Assembly: GCA_947172415.1 (NCBI GenBank)
Contig: OX359202.1
Coordinates: 2,702,001-2,766,000 of the forward strand
Origin: Chondrosia reniformis
Taxonomy: Eukaryota; Porifera; Demospongiae; Chondrillida; Chondrillidae
Length of the DNA: 64,000 bases
Reading direction: 5' to 3'
Part shown: positions 35,603 through 46,107 of the stretch, one piece after another
Layout: each line of letters starts with the position of its first letter
Numbering within the stretch: position 1 is the first letter of the stretch
Translations under genes and position numbers: made by a program
The notes under the pieces: model-generated
The model's input: the letters and a program-made list of their open reading frames with translations, nothing else
What the model was told of the DNA's origin: nothing
Database searches by the model: none

Positions 35603-38207
35603 CATAGTTGCCAACTTTTCAAAATTAACTTCAAAATCAACTTGCAAGTAGTACCTTCATTCTGTAATTTTACCGTATAATGCAGACCAGTTGCATGGTA
35701 TATATGGTGTGAGCGACGCCGTATATACCAGTGAACATAAAGATATTTAATGCATGTGTATACATAATAGTCAGTAAATAAATAAAAACAGCAACCACTG
35801 AAGAGCATACAAGAGTACTCAGAGAAAAAGTTGATTCTATTTACGTAATGAAATATATGTTGCCTTCTTACATTTGGCTAACAAATTGTCATCAAACTTC
35901 ACCTCAAAACAACAATTATCACAGTTAAATTTCACAGACATCAATGCAACTATTGTAGATTGATCAAGGTTCGATCTTTGGTCAGTATGAATCTTCCTTA
36001 ACATCGAAAATCCTCTCTCTGAGTCAGCATTAGAACATGGAATTGAGAGAAGGCCAGACATCAGATGATACGGTGAACCAAACCGGAATCTACCATCAAA
36101 TGTTCTCAACTTACTGACCTCCAACCAAAATTTGCCTGCCCTTGGTTTTTTGGATCTATCTGCAGCAGTGTATGTAACTGGAGGAGGAAGGTCTCCTGGA
36201 GAAAGGAGGAAATCCATAAATTCTTCTCTGAGACAGTCAATTGACTGTGAATCATCCAAACTAAGCTGAGGGAAACGCTTCGCGAATTTGACAACAGTTT
36301 CAAACATGTACAAATGTACCCTGTTAGGCTGCAGTATTCCCAAATCTTTCAGCAGGCTGTCACCAAATGGGAATTTCTTCAGCATTTTCTGGATGCTCTG
36401 TTGGTAAAAGCCTCGCACACTCTGGAAAAAGGGTTTGATGTCTTCTTCTTCTTCCAGCTTAAAGATGTACGTCCATGTGTTGGTCCCAATTCCCAAGCTT
36501 TCATTGCTCAACTGATTCTCTTCAGAAAGATTAAGCTTGCTTAGGTCATCAGCAGCACTGATGATAGCAGATGTATTTAGTAAATTTGCTGCATAGAGGC
36601 GAACCAGTCTGGACATTTCTGTGTACAGTTCACATGTTGTATTTTCAGTAGACTTCTGAAAAACACGTGAAAAGCGGTCCATTGATGGCAGTATGTGGGA
36701 AAGAAAGAGGAGAAGTGGTCTCATCATAGGATTCTGAAGCCTGTGGACAATGGACAGAACCTTGCTGCTTTCAGCTTCTCTGCAGGACTGAAAATACGAA
36801 ATAAGACCATCCATTTGTTTCAAGTAACGGTCAACGCATCTGAGTAGGCTCAGCCAACGTGTTGGTGAGTGTTTGAGAATAACCTCTGGTTCAGATGTTA
36901 ACAAGCTTTGCCACAGTTCTTCAAATTCATGCTTTCTTTTGCTACTATGACAAAAATAATAGAAAACATCCACAAAGAATTGATCAATGTCGACAGGTAG
37001 TGCTTCCATACCAGCTTTGACACTCAAGTCAGCTAAGTGACAGATGCATCCTACATCGTATAAAGCACGGTTTTCTCTTGAGATCAGCTTCTGAACACCA
37101 GATCTAGCACCTTTCATTACATTTGTGGTGTCTGACATGAAAGCCACGGCTTTTTCAAAATTCAATCCATGGTTCTCGAGCGACAATTTCAGAGCTGCAA
37201 AAAGATTTGCAGCTGTTCCCACATTAACAACAGGCATGTCCAGAAGACATGTGCAAGTATCTCCCAATTCTTCATCTAATGTTCGTACGAGAATGATGCA
37301 GGACTTGTCTGTTTTGTCATTGGATTCATCCATCAACAGAGAAAAGGGATTTGACATAGACTGGACAGTCTTCTCAAGATAATGAGGTGCTAGGGCCTCC
37401 TTCACAATTGCCGTTGTCTTAGTACGTCCACATCCAAAGTTGCTTACAATCTTGGAATCAGGAAACATCTTAGAGAACATCTTGCTGACATTATCACTCG
37501 TTAAGAATGCTAAGTTGTGCTTAGCTACAAACAAAGCCCACCGTACTTCTGCTGAAATTGTTTGCTGGAGTACAGGCTGGCTGAAAAAGGATGCAACAGG
37601 CTTTGAACTGCTAGATGACTGTATAATATCCTTGTGTCTTTTTCCATTGACATGAGCAGTAACATCGTTTCGACCACCGTGAGAAATGCTGAAGTCTGAG
37701 TTACTAAAAATACAACATGCAAACGTGTTCCCCTTTGAACTTCTTTTGATGCCTCTGAATTCTTGAGTCCATGCAGTATCAAAGTGACACTGTTGCTTTG
37801 GACGCTTTGCACTGTGGGGAGAAGATTTGTCGCTTGTACTACTCGCCATCAGAACTGCTGAAGCAATCTGAATCGTCAAGGCGCCACGTGTACAGCAGGT
37901 TTTCGTTCCAAATTTAGCGGGCTGGGGACGAGGCTATCAACGAATCATGTTCTTCAAGTAGTTACAAAATGGCGGTCGGGCTACGCAAGCTTAAGATTGG
38001 CGTTTGAGGGCCTGTTGTCCTTCAGAAGCATTGCTTCTTTTGAAATTTGTTAGCAAAGTAAGTAAAGTGGTTATAAGTAAAGCTAAAACTAACATGCAAT
38101 CCATAAAAACTTTAAATAACCGGGATAAGGCAGCCTTACATCCGGGACGCGGGACACATCATACTTTTCCCGGACTGTCCCGGGCAATCGGGCAGTTGGC
38201 AACTATG
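35603..38207 (-). mobile_element. hAT transposon, apparently full length
   Basis: The 2605-bp element starts CATAGTTGCCAACT at 35603 and ends with the exact 14-bp inverse at 38207. The duplicated target AGTTGT abuts both ends. hAT elements normally duplicate 8 bp, so the outer two bases seem to have changed. Paralogous uninterrupted satellite units at about 56250, 59640 and 63530 show the empty site. The sole gene is an uninterrupted transposase on the minus strand. This suggests a fairly recent insertion. Confidence 0.88.
35837..37849 (-). CDS. hAT-family transposase (BED-like finger, hATC)
   Basis: 670 residues from the ATG at 37849. An N-terminal BED/TTF-like finger has SDFSISHGGRNDVTAHVNGK followed by H (residues about 45-75). 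An RNase H-like core follows with FSLLMDESNDKTDKS and AFMSDTTNVMKG as likely catalytic Asp regions, then HSPTRWLSLL. The C-terminal hAT dimerisation domain has LLSIPCSNADSERGFSMLRK and DQRSNLDQSTIVALMSVKF. It cuts and pastes the surrounding element. No stop or shift is present. One oddity is that the finger's C-x2-C pair seems to read C-I-F-S, so a zinc ligand may be lost. The frame is open upstream to a TTG, but MASSTSDK is the first ATG. Confidence 0.9.
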   Translation of the reverse strand: MASSTSDKSSPHSAKRPKQQCHFDTAWTQEFRGIKRSSKGNTFACCIFSNSDFSISHGGRNDVTAHVNGKRHKDIIQSSSSSKPVASFFSQPVLQQTISAEVRWALFVAKHNLAFLTSDNVSKMFSKMFPDSKIVSNFGCGRTKTTAIVKEALAPHYLEKTVQSMSNPFSLLMDESNDKTDKSCIILVRTLDEELGDTCTCLLDMPVVNVGTAANLFAALKLSLENHGLNFEKAVAFMSDTTNVMKGARSGVQKLISRENRALYDVGCICHLADLSVKAGMEALPVDIDQFFVDVFYYFCHSSKRKHEFEELWQSLLTSEPEVILKHSPTRWLSLLRCVDRYLKQMDGLISYFQSCREAESSKVLSIVHRLQNPMMRPLLLFLSHILPSMDRFSRVFQKSTENTTCELYTEMSRLVRLYAANLLNTSAIISAADDLSKLNLSEENQLSNESLGIGTNTWTYIFKLEEEEDIKPFFQSVRGFYQQSIQKMLKKFPFGDSLLKDLGILQPNRVHLYMFETVVKFAKRFPQLSLDDSQSIDCLREEFMDFLLSPGDLPPPVTYTAADRSKKPRAGKFWLEVSKLRTFDGRFRFGSPYHLMSGLLSIPCSNADSERGFSMLRKIHTDQRSNLDQSTIVALMSVKFNCDNCCFEVKFDDNLLAKCKKATYISLRK

Positions 38208-38867
38208 AGTTGTACGTATATACTAGTTGTTAATATTAGCTATTTACTAGATGTATATTCAAGTTGTATGTTCTATATAGTATTATGTATTCGTTCTATG
38301 AACTATATAGTAGTATTTACTAGTTTCTAGTTATAAGTACTAGTTGTAAGTACTAGTTGTATGTTCTATGTGCATGTACCAGTTGTTGATTCTTGCACTA
38401 GTTATACTATGTACTAGGTAGGTTTAATTTGTATGTACTAGACACTTGTTGCATGTACCAGTTGTATTTACTAGTTAATAGTTGTAAAGTTTAGTTGAAT
38501 GTACTATTTGTATGTACTAGTTGTATGTACTAGTTGTATGTGCTATTGCCTAATTGTACGTACTAGTTATATGTACAAGATGTTTGAACTAGTTTTAGGT
38601 TCTAATACAAGTTATACTAGGTACTAGGAATGAACTAGTTCTATGAACTACTTGTTTGTTTGTGTGAACTAGTTTTCTGTACTAGTTTTATGTACTATAT
38701 TTATGTACTAATTATATGTGTATGTACTAGTCATATGTAATAGTTATATGTACTAGTTATATGTACTAGTTGCATGTACTAGTTGCATGTACTAGTTGTA
38801 TTTACTAATAGTATATACTAGTTGTAGGTTCTATTCCTAATTATACCAGGAACTAGGGAGTTACTAG
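38208..38867 (+). repeat. 13-bp satellite, plus orientation
   Basis: CTAGTTGTATGTA array. The part just right of the hAT element belongs to the recurrent block beginning GTTGTTAATATTAGC. The last three bases, TAG, are the left EnSpm target duplication. Confidence 0.95.
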
Positions 38868-39240
38868 CACTGCAAAAATATATTAATTTAAGTGTCACTT
38901 AAAGAGAGGATAAAGCCTATTTAAAGATCTATTATAAGTACTTAAAGTTATATACTTAAATATAAATTAATGATTTGCTAAATCTAAGGTATAGGTGTAT
39001 GCTTATGTCTGACCTAAATGCGGTGCATGCATGCCGCATGTATTTTTTGCAACATTGCATGCATGCATACCATGCAGAATGTCTCTTGAACATAAACATA
39101 TATATACATTGGGATATAATTTGCTTTAGAATATAAATACAAAATATTGTGTATAATTTTAAGCATATATTTGTTAATAATAAATCATTTATTATTGAAG
39201 TTAAGGTTAAGTCGGTTAAAGTTACAAATGTACAGCCCAT

Positions 39241-39582
39241 TCATATTTTGTAGCTGATCTTGGTGGACGGCGATTGGATGTTCCCTTCCTTTCTCTTTCA
39301 ATAATCATAGACTGTGCCTTTTTGCTGAGGCCTTCATAATATATAGTGATCGTCTAGTTCCTTCTTCATAACTGTCACCCTTGATGTCTGCCATGGTAGT
39401 TTGTGAATTAGAATCTTAGGCTTTTTAGTTTGGGGTGGCTCATTGGACTCATCATCATTCTCACTTTCAGAATATTCTGAGCTTTAATAGGCCTTTTCAG
39501 TCATAAGTGTACGCATTTTTTCTTTTGATGCCTCTGTCCAACTGATGGTTTCCAAAGCCTGCATTCTATTTTTCATTTTCTG
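39241..39582 (-). pseudogene. EnSpm accessory gene, likely last exon (broken)
   Basis: Minus-strand reading from an acceptor-like ATGCAG near 39581 gives MKNRMQALETISWTEASKEK. It then meets TAA and continues with an acidic Ser-rich stretch and PPQTKKPKILIHKLPW. A further shift leads to a basic tail (MIIERERKGTSNRRPP). The joining phase with the preceding exon does not fit, so a splice or frame defect is present. A basic C terminus with a W-R-type core is a feature of such EnSpm partner proteins, as far as I recall. Confidence 0.35.
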
Positions 39583-39702
39583 CATAAAGTATAAGTTAGA
39601 GTTTTTATAAACAAGCATCTGCAAATATCTACACGCATAAGGAAATGACATTTATATACACAGTGTGAATGAATGCATGCATATATGCATTCATATACAT
39701 AC

Positions 39703-40891
39703 TTGGTTGATTCGCTGATTCCTTCTACAGTTTCTTTGTGTTCCTCTGACTCTGTTCCAGTTTTGGATCGTTTGTAGGCCTCTTGTTTGCTTGTGAAATA
39801 TCTCTTAGCTGCATCTACATAAAAAATATGTGTATGTGGTTTCCTGAAGTAAATGATGCCAATTAATACCTTTCACAATTCCTGTATCCCATTTATTAGG
39901 GTGTAATTCATTGACTTCTTTTATGAACCTCTCAGTATTGCTAATATTATTCTCTGAGTCAAATCTATATATGAAAGAATGTACTTGCATATAGTAATAA
40001 AAGTCATGCATGTTTAGTTTGCATGTATAAACAATGTACCTCTTCTCATATTGCCAATCAGCATATCCACAGTTTGGTGTCCTAATAAGTACATTATGCA
40101 CTTGTCTGAGAGCACTCTATATATATATATATATTTAGTAAGGAAGGGAGCCATGAAGAGAGTGAAAGGAGGAAAAAACAGTTTAAGATGCATGTTTTAT
40201 GCAGGTCAAAACGTGTATGTGTGGAATTATCCATGTATCTTTGCTACATATAAAACCCTCAGAAGTTTGCATTTTTGTATGCACTTACGGAGCAGCCAGA
40301 AGGGATCTTTGCTTTTCCTCTAGATTTTTTACCAGCTGACTGTTGAGCCCTTCCATTGCCAGTGTTTAAGTGATTAAGAATTTGATGGTTTGAATTCAAT
40401 AGTGTTGTTAAATTTGCTTCCATAGCTTCCCATACTTGGGCTAATTTTCTAGTACTATCCTCCTGGCTTTGTTGGACATCAACCAGGGCTCCAACCACAG
40501 CTGCAGCATTAAGGTTACTGCCGTTAAAAAAACTTTTGCCATGCAATAACATCCTTTCCTCTCTCAGCATATCTTCTGCTTCTTCTTCCCAGTCATCATC
40601 ACTAGTACTGTTATCAGTGGAAGAGCTGGTCTCAGAAGTATACTTAGAATCTGAGCTGCTAGAGTTCAAATCCATTTGCAACAATTCATTGGTAGTTTGA
40701 AACTGCACTGGGAACTGGGAACTCTCATCCTCAAACTGATCAAAATAAGTGAATAGAGAAACAAAAATTTTACCCTGTTCATTTTGCACTGAGTTTATTT
40801 CCTTTGCCCTGACTAATATTCGTTGGTCAGCAGCTGTACACATATGTCGGCTGCAGTCGACGTCATGGGCAGATCCCGCACAGCAATTCAT
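39703..40891 (-). CDS. EnSpm accessory protein, multi-exon (exons 1-4)
   Basis: Start ATG is at 40891. The proposed exons are 40891-40289, 40116-40040, 39964-39870 and 39814-39703. Each boundary has GT and AG (donors GTAAGT, GTACAT, GTATTA, GTATGT), and the phases join without a stop. Exon 1 (201 codons) has a Ser- and Asp/Glu-rich middle, a predicted helical part (QVWEAMEANLTTLLNSNH) and a basic end. Exon 2 encodes NVLIRTPNCGYADWQYEKR and exon 3 FIKEVNELHPNKWDTGIV. I do not recognise a catalytic domain. By position it would be the second protein of the transposon, perhaps DNA binding. Continuation after exon 4 is broken. Confidence 0.6.
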
Positions 40892-40967
40892 GATCGTTCA
40901 CTGTGTTCGTGCAATGTCAATTTACGTCAATCACTGTGCCTGTTATGTGGTCGATAACGATAACAAA
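40892..40967. promoter_or_regulatory. Shared divergent promoter region of the EnSpm genes
   Basis: Only 76 bp separate the two divergent start codons, so initiation for both genes must lie within this gap or inside the opposite gene's first exon. No TATA box is seen. Confidence 0.5.
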
Positions 40968-41429
40968 ATGGACGTTCAACTGCTAAAACCATGTGCTTGC
41001 AGCGACTGCTGTGGTCAGTTAGTTTCCAGGAGTACATTTTACCGTCATAACAGAAGGATAACATTGGGCAAAGAAGTTGTCACTGAACAGAATAGTACCA
41101 TTTCTGACCCATTTGATGCAGACATATCGAGTTCTGAAGAGGATACTATAGGAACAGAATCATTCGTATGCTTAATAGACGTTGCCTGCGGTCATTGTCA
41201 CGGTTCAGGTGATCAGCCTGAAATCAGTAATACTCCACCGCTAAAGAGTGCAAGGTTCTCTGATTCAGTTGAGGTGAGATTACTGTAGTCCACTATAGGC
41301 ATAGAAAATCAAAATCTTAAGATTTATAACGAACTTTCAGGTTAGAATGAGATCGCTTAGCTTGATGCACTGATTAGGGCTAGGGTTTTTGTATTGAATG
41401 CCGTTTGTAACAATAATTATCTGCCTATT

Positions 41430-41625
41430 TTGTCACCAAATAATGACTTATTTAGTGGCCAAATGAAGGCTTATTTTGTCCCCAAATGAGGGCTTATTTA
41501 GTCGCCAAATGAAGGCTTATTTTGTGGCCAAATGAAGGCTTATTTTGTCGCCAAATGAAGGCTTATTTAGTCGCCAAATGAAGGCTTATTTAGTCGCCAA
41601 ATGAAGGCTTATTTTGTCACAAATG
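41430..41625 (+). repeat. 23-bp minisatellite in the transposase intron
   Basis: About eight copies of a unit near GCCAAATGAAGGCTTATTT plus AGTC. Copies differ mainly at TTTAGTCG/TTTTGTGG. They lie wholly inside the intron 41274-41915. Confidence 0.9.
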
Positions 41626-41628
41626 CTT

Positions 41629-41728
41629 GGTGACGACTATTTGGGGATGAAATAAGCCACTATTTGGTAACAAAATTAGCCATTACCTGACGACGAAAGA
41701 AGCCTTTATTTGGCGATGAAATAAGTCA
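41629..41728 (-). repeat. Inverted, diverged copies of the 23-bp unit
   Basis: Units such as GACGAAAGAAGCCTTTATTT and GATGAAATAAGCCACTATTT are the complement of the preceding array, so the intron could fold on itself. Confidence 0.75.
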
Positions 41729-44068
41729 ATTTAATGTGATTACACCAAGTGTCAGCTTTATATTTTCTTTCCATTTAATAGAGTTACAGCACTACATGTA
41801 CATTAACTATATAGCTTCATAGCTTTCCATTTGATCATGAGAGAATTATAGCCCTAATTATTTATACTTAGTAGGTTTCACCTTGCAACTTCCAAAATTA
41901 ATTCCTACAATGTAGGGGGGCCTTTCAACAGAAAGGCCTAGTACAATTGTCGTGGCAGAAGATGAACTGTTAACCTCAGACATATCTAATGAGGGCAGTG
42001 ATAAGCAGCACACAGATGATAGTGATCCAACAACAGATACTACATATTCATCTAATGACAGTACTGACTGGCTTGAGGATCTTGACTCTGATCATGAACA
42101 AAATTTACCCACATTTAATGTATCAGCTTTGCCAAATCACTGTGGTCGAATTGCAACTATTATGAGACTCCTACTTTACCTACTTTTTCAGTTTTATGTC
42201 AAGTGGCGCATTAGCGATCGGGCCATGGATTGGCTTTTAAAAGTGCTGTATGCAAATTTTTGTGTACTTGGTAAAGAACAATCATTTCTTAAAGAGACAG
42301 ATACCAACTTCCCCAAAAGTTTGGCAGGTCTGTTACAATCTATGAATTTTAGCAAAGATAACTTGAAAAAGTACGTGGTCTACCCAGCTAACTCTAACCC
42401 AGCTTGTACCAAATTATATACATACCTAGATGTAATTGCATATGATGAAGAGAGTGAGCCAGTAGCTGTATCATGTGTTCATTGTGGCTATCAACTGACC
42501 CAAGAAAAGGTGTTAAGAAATGGTTTCATCCATTGAAAGTATACTGCTGCAAGTGTCTTAAGGAATCCTTACAAAACCTTTTACTTCGTCCCACATTTTA
42601 CCAGTCATGTTTAGCTTGGAAAAAAAGAATAATTTCAAATAACATATTGGGTGACATAATGATGGTAAAGTCTGGAAATCTATGTTTTCTACCCAGTCAA
42701 TTGGCAATGGAAGTTAACAACTAGGCCTTATGCTCAATTGTGACTGGTTTCAACCCTTTAAACGGCGCTCTAATGTTTCAGTGGGAGTTTTATATGCTGC
42801 TATTGCCAATCTTCCTCGGTTCTATTAGCAATTATACCTGCCCTGGGAAAGGAGCCAAAATCTCTCAATACTTTTCTAAACCTTATTATTGAGGAACTCT
42901 CTGAGCTTCAAAATGGTATTGAGATGCTTTTAAGTGATAATAAGAAGGTATTGGTGACATCAAGGGTTATTTGTACATCTAGTGACATCCCTGCAACCGG
43001 GAAGCTTGGGGGGTTTCTAGCGCGTTTGGCAAAATTAGGGTGCTCAAAATGTCTTTTCCTTCAATGGCTATCAATGGAGTAAAGAAGTTAAACTATTCTG
43101 GATTTGACCGGGAAAATTGGCCACGAAGAAACAATGAGAACCATATGGCAAATGTAAAAGCCATCACTTCTGCAAGTAATGTATCTACAAGAGAAAGGTT
43201 AGAGAAGCAGTATGGGTGTAGGTATTCATCTTTACTGGAGTTAGAATATTATAATCCAATTGTTCACCATGTAGTTTACCCCATGCACAATTTATTTTTG
43301 GGTACTGCTAAGAAAATGTTCAAGCTATGGCTTGATTCTAAATTGCTGCGTTTTTCTTCTCTCCTCATGATAGAAAACAAAATTGCCACATTACCTATTC
43401 CTTCAAATCTTGGCCGCATACCAACTACTATTTCCTCCAATTTTGGTACATTCACAGCAGCAGAATGGAAAAATTGGACACTTGTCTATTCATTATACAG
43501 TCTTTCTGGATTACTACCTAAAGACCATCTAGTGTGCTGGCAAACATTTGTTTTAGCTTGTCAAATTCTTTGTCACCCATTTTTGTTTTTAAATGATATT
43601 CATAAAGCTGATCTACTACTAATAAAGTTCTGTAAAACTGTAGAATCATTGTATGGCACTGGAGTTGTTACACCAAACATGCACATGCATGGGCATCTTG
43701 TAGAGTGCATTCGTGAGTATGGTCCAATGGCATCCTTTTGGCTCTTTTCCTTTGAGCGCTATAATGGCCTGCTTGGTAAATTTAGCAATAATAAAAGAAG
43801 AATAGAAGTTCAATTAATGCGCAAGTTTTTAGCTATTTCTCACAGTTGTAATTCAGTAATTTCAGAAGTCTATTCAAATTTACGTGAAGATCTAGACCCT
43901 CTCCTAAATTTGCAAAGTGGCAATGATAATGAAAATGAAGCAAAGAGCCATTGCGAAGTTTCATTGGATACTTTCAAAGCTTATTCAGCGCCAGTTACAG
44001 ACATTATGTGGCATAACGTAGTTGCATCTGCAGATGTAGAACTCCCAAAAAGGAGTATCTTAGTATAA

Positions 44069-45162
44069 CTTGATAACCTAGACGTATTTTTACTGGTTTC
44101 TGTTTACACTCTACTTTTCCCAAATCTTAGCATTTCATCTGATCAATTACCGTCAATGTGTAAAAAATTTACACATATCTCTATTGGTTCACTTCGGTAT
44201 GGATCAAAGTTTTAGGGAAAAGTTGCAGCTCTCGGTACGTTCATGCATCTTGGGCAGAAGAGGATGGTACCATTAATACAAGTACATACATTTTACATCC
44301 TGGTGAAGTCCAATATTATTTTCAGCACTCCTTTACAACTTCAAGTCATGAAACTGTTAGTGTCACTTTTGCAGTTGTGCCGTGGTATAATGCCAATCCA
44401 CAAATAATAAATCATATCTCAATCCATTAATAGAATTCTCCTCTAGCAACTTGATACTTGGTGGTCCTGCCACTTTCACACCTGTCTAACGCATTGCAAG
44501 TTTAATTGCAGTTGGTATGAATCACTCCCTCAAGCCTTCCAATCCCTTTGAAAAAGTTGGCATTCCATTGCTAAGGCCTTATACTCTATCCAAATAAATG
44601 AATTAACTACTTGCCATGTGAACAGTTTATTAAACTCACATGCACTATTTAAATTTTGTTGATCATGACAATATAATAATCCTATATGAATATTGAGTAA
44701 GAATTTAAAATGCATGCATGTTCCATATAATTAATAGAATTAGAACTTTCAACTTTATACATTTACATAAGGTAAGAACAGTATTTTTATGAAATATATA
44801 TATTCCTTGAAATCAGTAAAGTTCATCTTTAAGTTGCACAAGTTTACATAACACTTATACTTTGTAAAGGTAACAATATATATTTATATAATTCAAGGCC
44901 TTTCCTAAAGATAGTAAATTTAAATTTTAAGGTGCATTTACATGACACTTTGATTTTGTAAAAGTAATAGTATATTTATGAAATTTAAACATTCCTTAAA
45001 GTTAGTATACATTATCTTTAAGTTTAATTAAACAGACTTATATATCTTAAATATTTATTTATACGTTTACTAAATTTAATCAAACTTAAATTTAGTAAAT
45101 AGCAACTTTAAGGTGACTTTTAAGTTCATGTAAATTTTGTAAAGATTTCTTTTTTTCCAGTG
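44069..45162. other. EnSpm 3' region, non-coding
   Basis: The transposase stop is followed by short remnants, then by AT-rich subterminal DNA. Repeated motifs include CTTTAAGTT, TAAATTTA and AAATTTAAAC. I see no further gene. The minus frame at 44530-44715 looks spurious. Confidence 0.6.
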
Positions 45163-45956
45163 TAGTTGTATATACTAGACACTAGTTGTATGTACTAGCT
45201 ATATGTACTAATTATATGTACTAGTTGTATGTACTAGTTTTGTGTAATTGTTGTATGTACTACTTGTATGTACTATTTATATGTACTAGTTGTATGTACT
45301 ACTTATATGTACTCGTTACATTTGTATGTACTGGGTGTGTGTACTAGTTATTTGTTCTAGTTATATATACTAATTGTATGTACTATTTTATGTACTATAT
45401 ATGTGTGTATGTACTAGGTATATGTACTACTTGTATGTACTAGCTGTATTAGGTGGTTGTATGTACTAATTACTACAAGTTATACAAGGTACTAGGAATG
45501 AACTAGTTCTATGAACAACTTGTTTGTTTGTGCGAACTAGTTTTCTGTACTAGTTGTATGTACTATATTTATGTACTAATTATATGTGTATGTACTAGTC
45601 ATATGTAATAGTTATATCTACTAGTTATATGTACTAGTTGCATGTACTAGTTGCATGTACTAGTTGTATTTACTAATAGTATATACTAGTTGTAGGTTCT
45701 ATTCCTAATTAAACCAGGAACTAGGGAGTTACTAGTTCTTTATACTAGACACTAGTTGTATGTACTAGTTATATGTACTAGTTACTAGTTGTGTGAACTA
45801 GTTGTACCTACTAATTTTATGTACTAATTTTATGTACTCTTTGTATGTATATCCTAGTTTTATGTACTAGTAAAATGTACTAGTGTTATATATATACTAG
45901 TTGTATGGACTAGTTTCTAGTTGTGTGTACTAGTTTTATGTACCCGTTCTATGTAG
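45163..45956 (+). repeat. 13-bp satellite, plus orientation
   Basis: CTAGTTGTATGTA array. The stretch 45838-45955 recurs at about 51405-51522, with few differences, and in part at 21790-21870 and 61310-61400. Confidence 0.95.
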
Positions 45957-46107
45957 TACCGTAATTTGGGAAATTTTCGTTGTTAAAATATTTTCGTGGT
46001 TGGCTCAAACCACGAAAATATTTTAACACGAAATATTTTTAACAACGAATAATAACATGTACAATCTACGTATATATGTAAACGCAACACAGCTGAGCGC
46101 AGCAAAA

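Larger units (their letters stand above)
40968..44068 (+). pseudogene. EnSpm Tnp2-like transposase, frameshifted
   Basis: Exon 1 (40968-41273) starts MDVQLLKPCACSDCCGQLVS, a Cys-rich N terminus usual for these transposases. An intron 41274-41915 (GTGAGA to TAG) joins phase 0 to exon 2. Core blocks follow in changing frames: VKKWFHPLKVYCCKCLKESL; LMLNCDWFQPFKRRSNVSVG to LPRF; PATGKLGGFLARLAKLGCSK; NYSGFDRENWPRR; HHVVYPMHNLFLGTAKK. The final block is TPNMHMHGHLVECIREYGPM with FWLFSFERYNG, a DUF4218-like region. At least four shifts are needed (near 42515, 42725, 42828 and 43055), and a TAG follows LPRFY. The last 342 codons (43040-44068) are uninterrupted. It would excise the element if intact. 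Confidence 0.85.
38868..45162 (+). mobile_element. CMC/EnSpm (CACTA-type) DNA transposon
   Basis: The 6.3-kb element starts CACTGCAAAAA and ends with the inverse of CACTGGAAAAA. It is flanked by TAG on both sides (38865-38867 and 45163-45165), as expected for the 3-bp duplication of this superfamily. The same satellite string without the insert occurs at 45718-45770 and about 19100-19150. Inside, two genes diverge from a 76-bp gap: a Tnp2-like transposase on plus and a spliced accessory gene on minus. Subterminal regions (38880-39230 and 44740-45150) are AT-rich with repeated ACTTTAAG/CTTAAAG-like motifs in both orientations. Confidence 0.9.
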
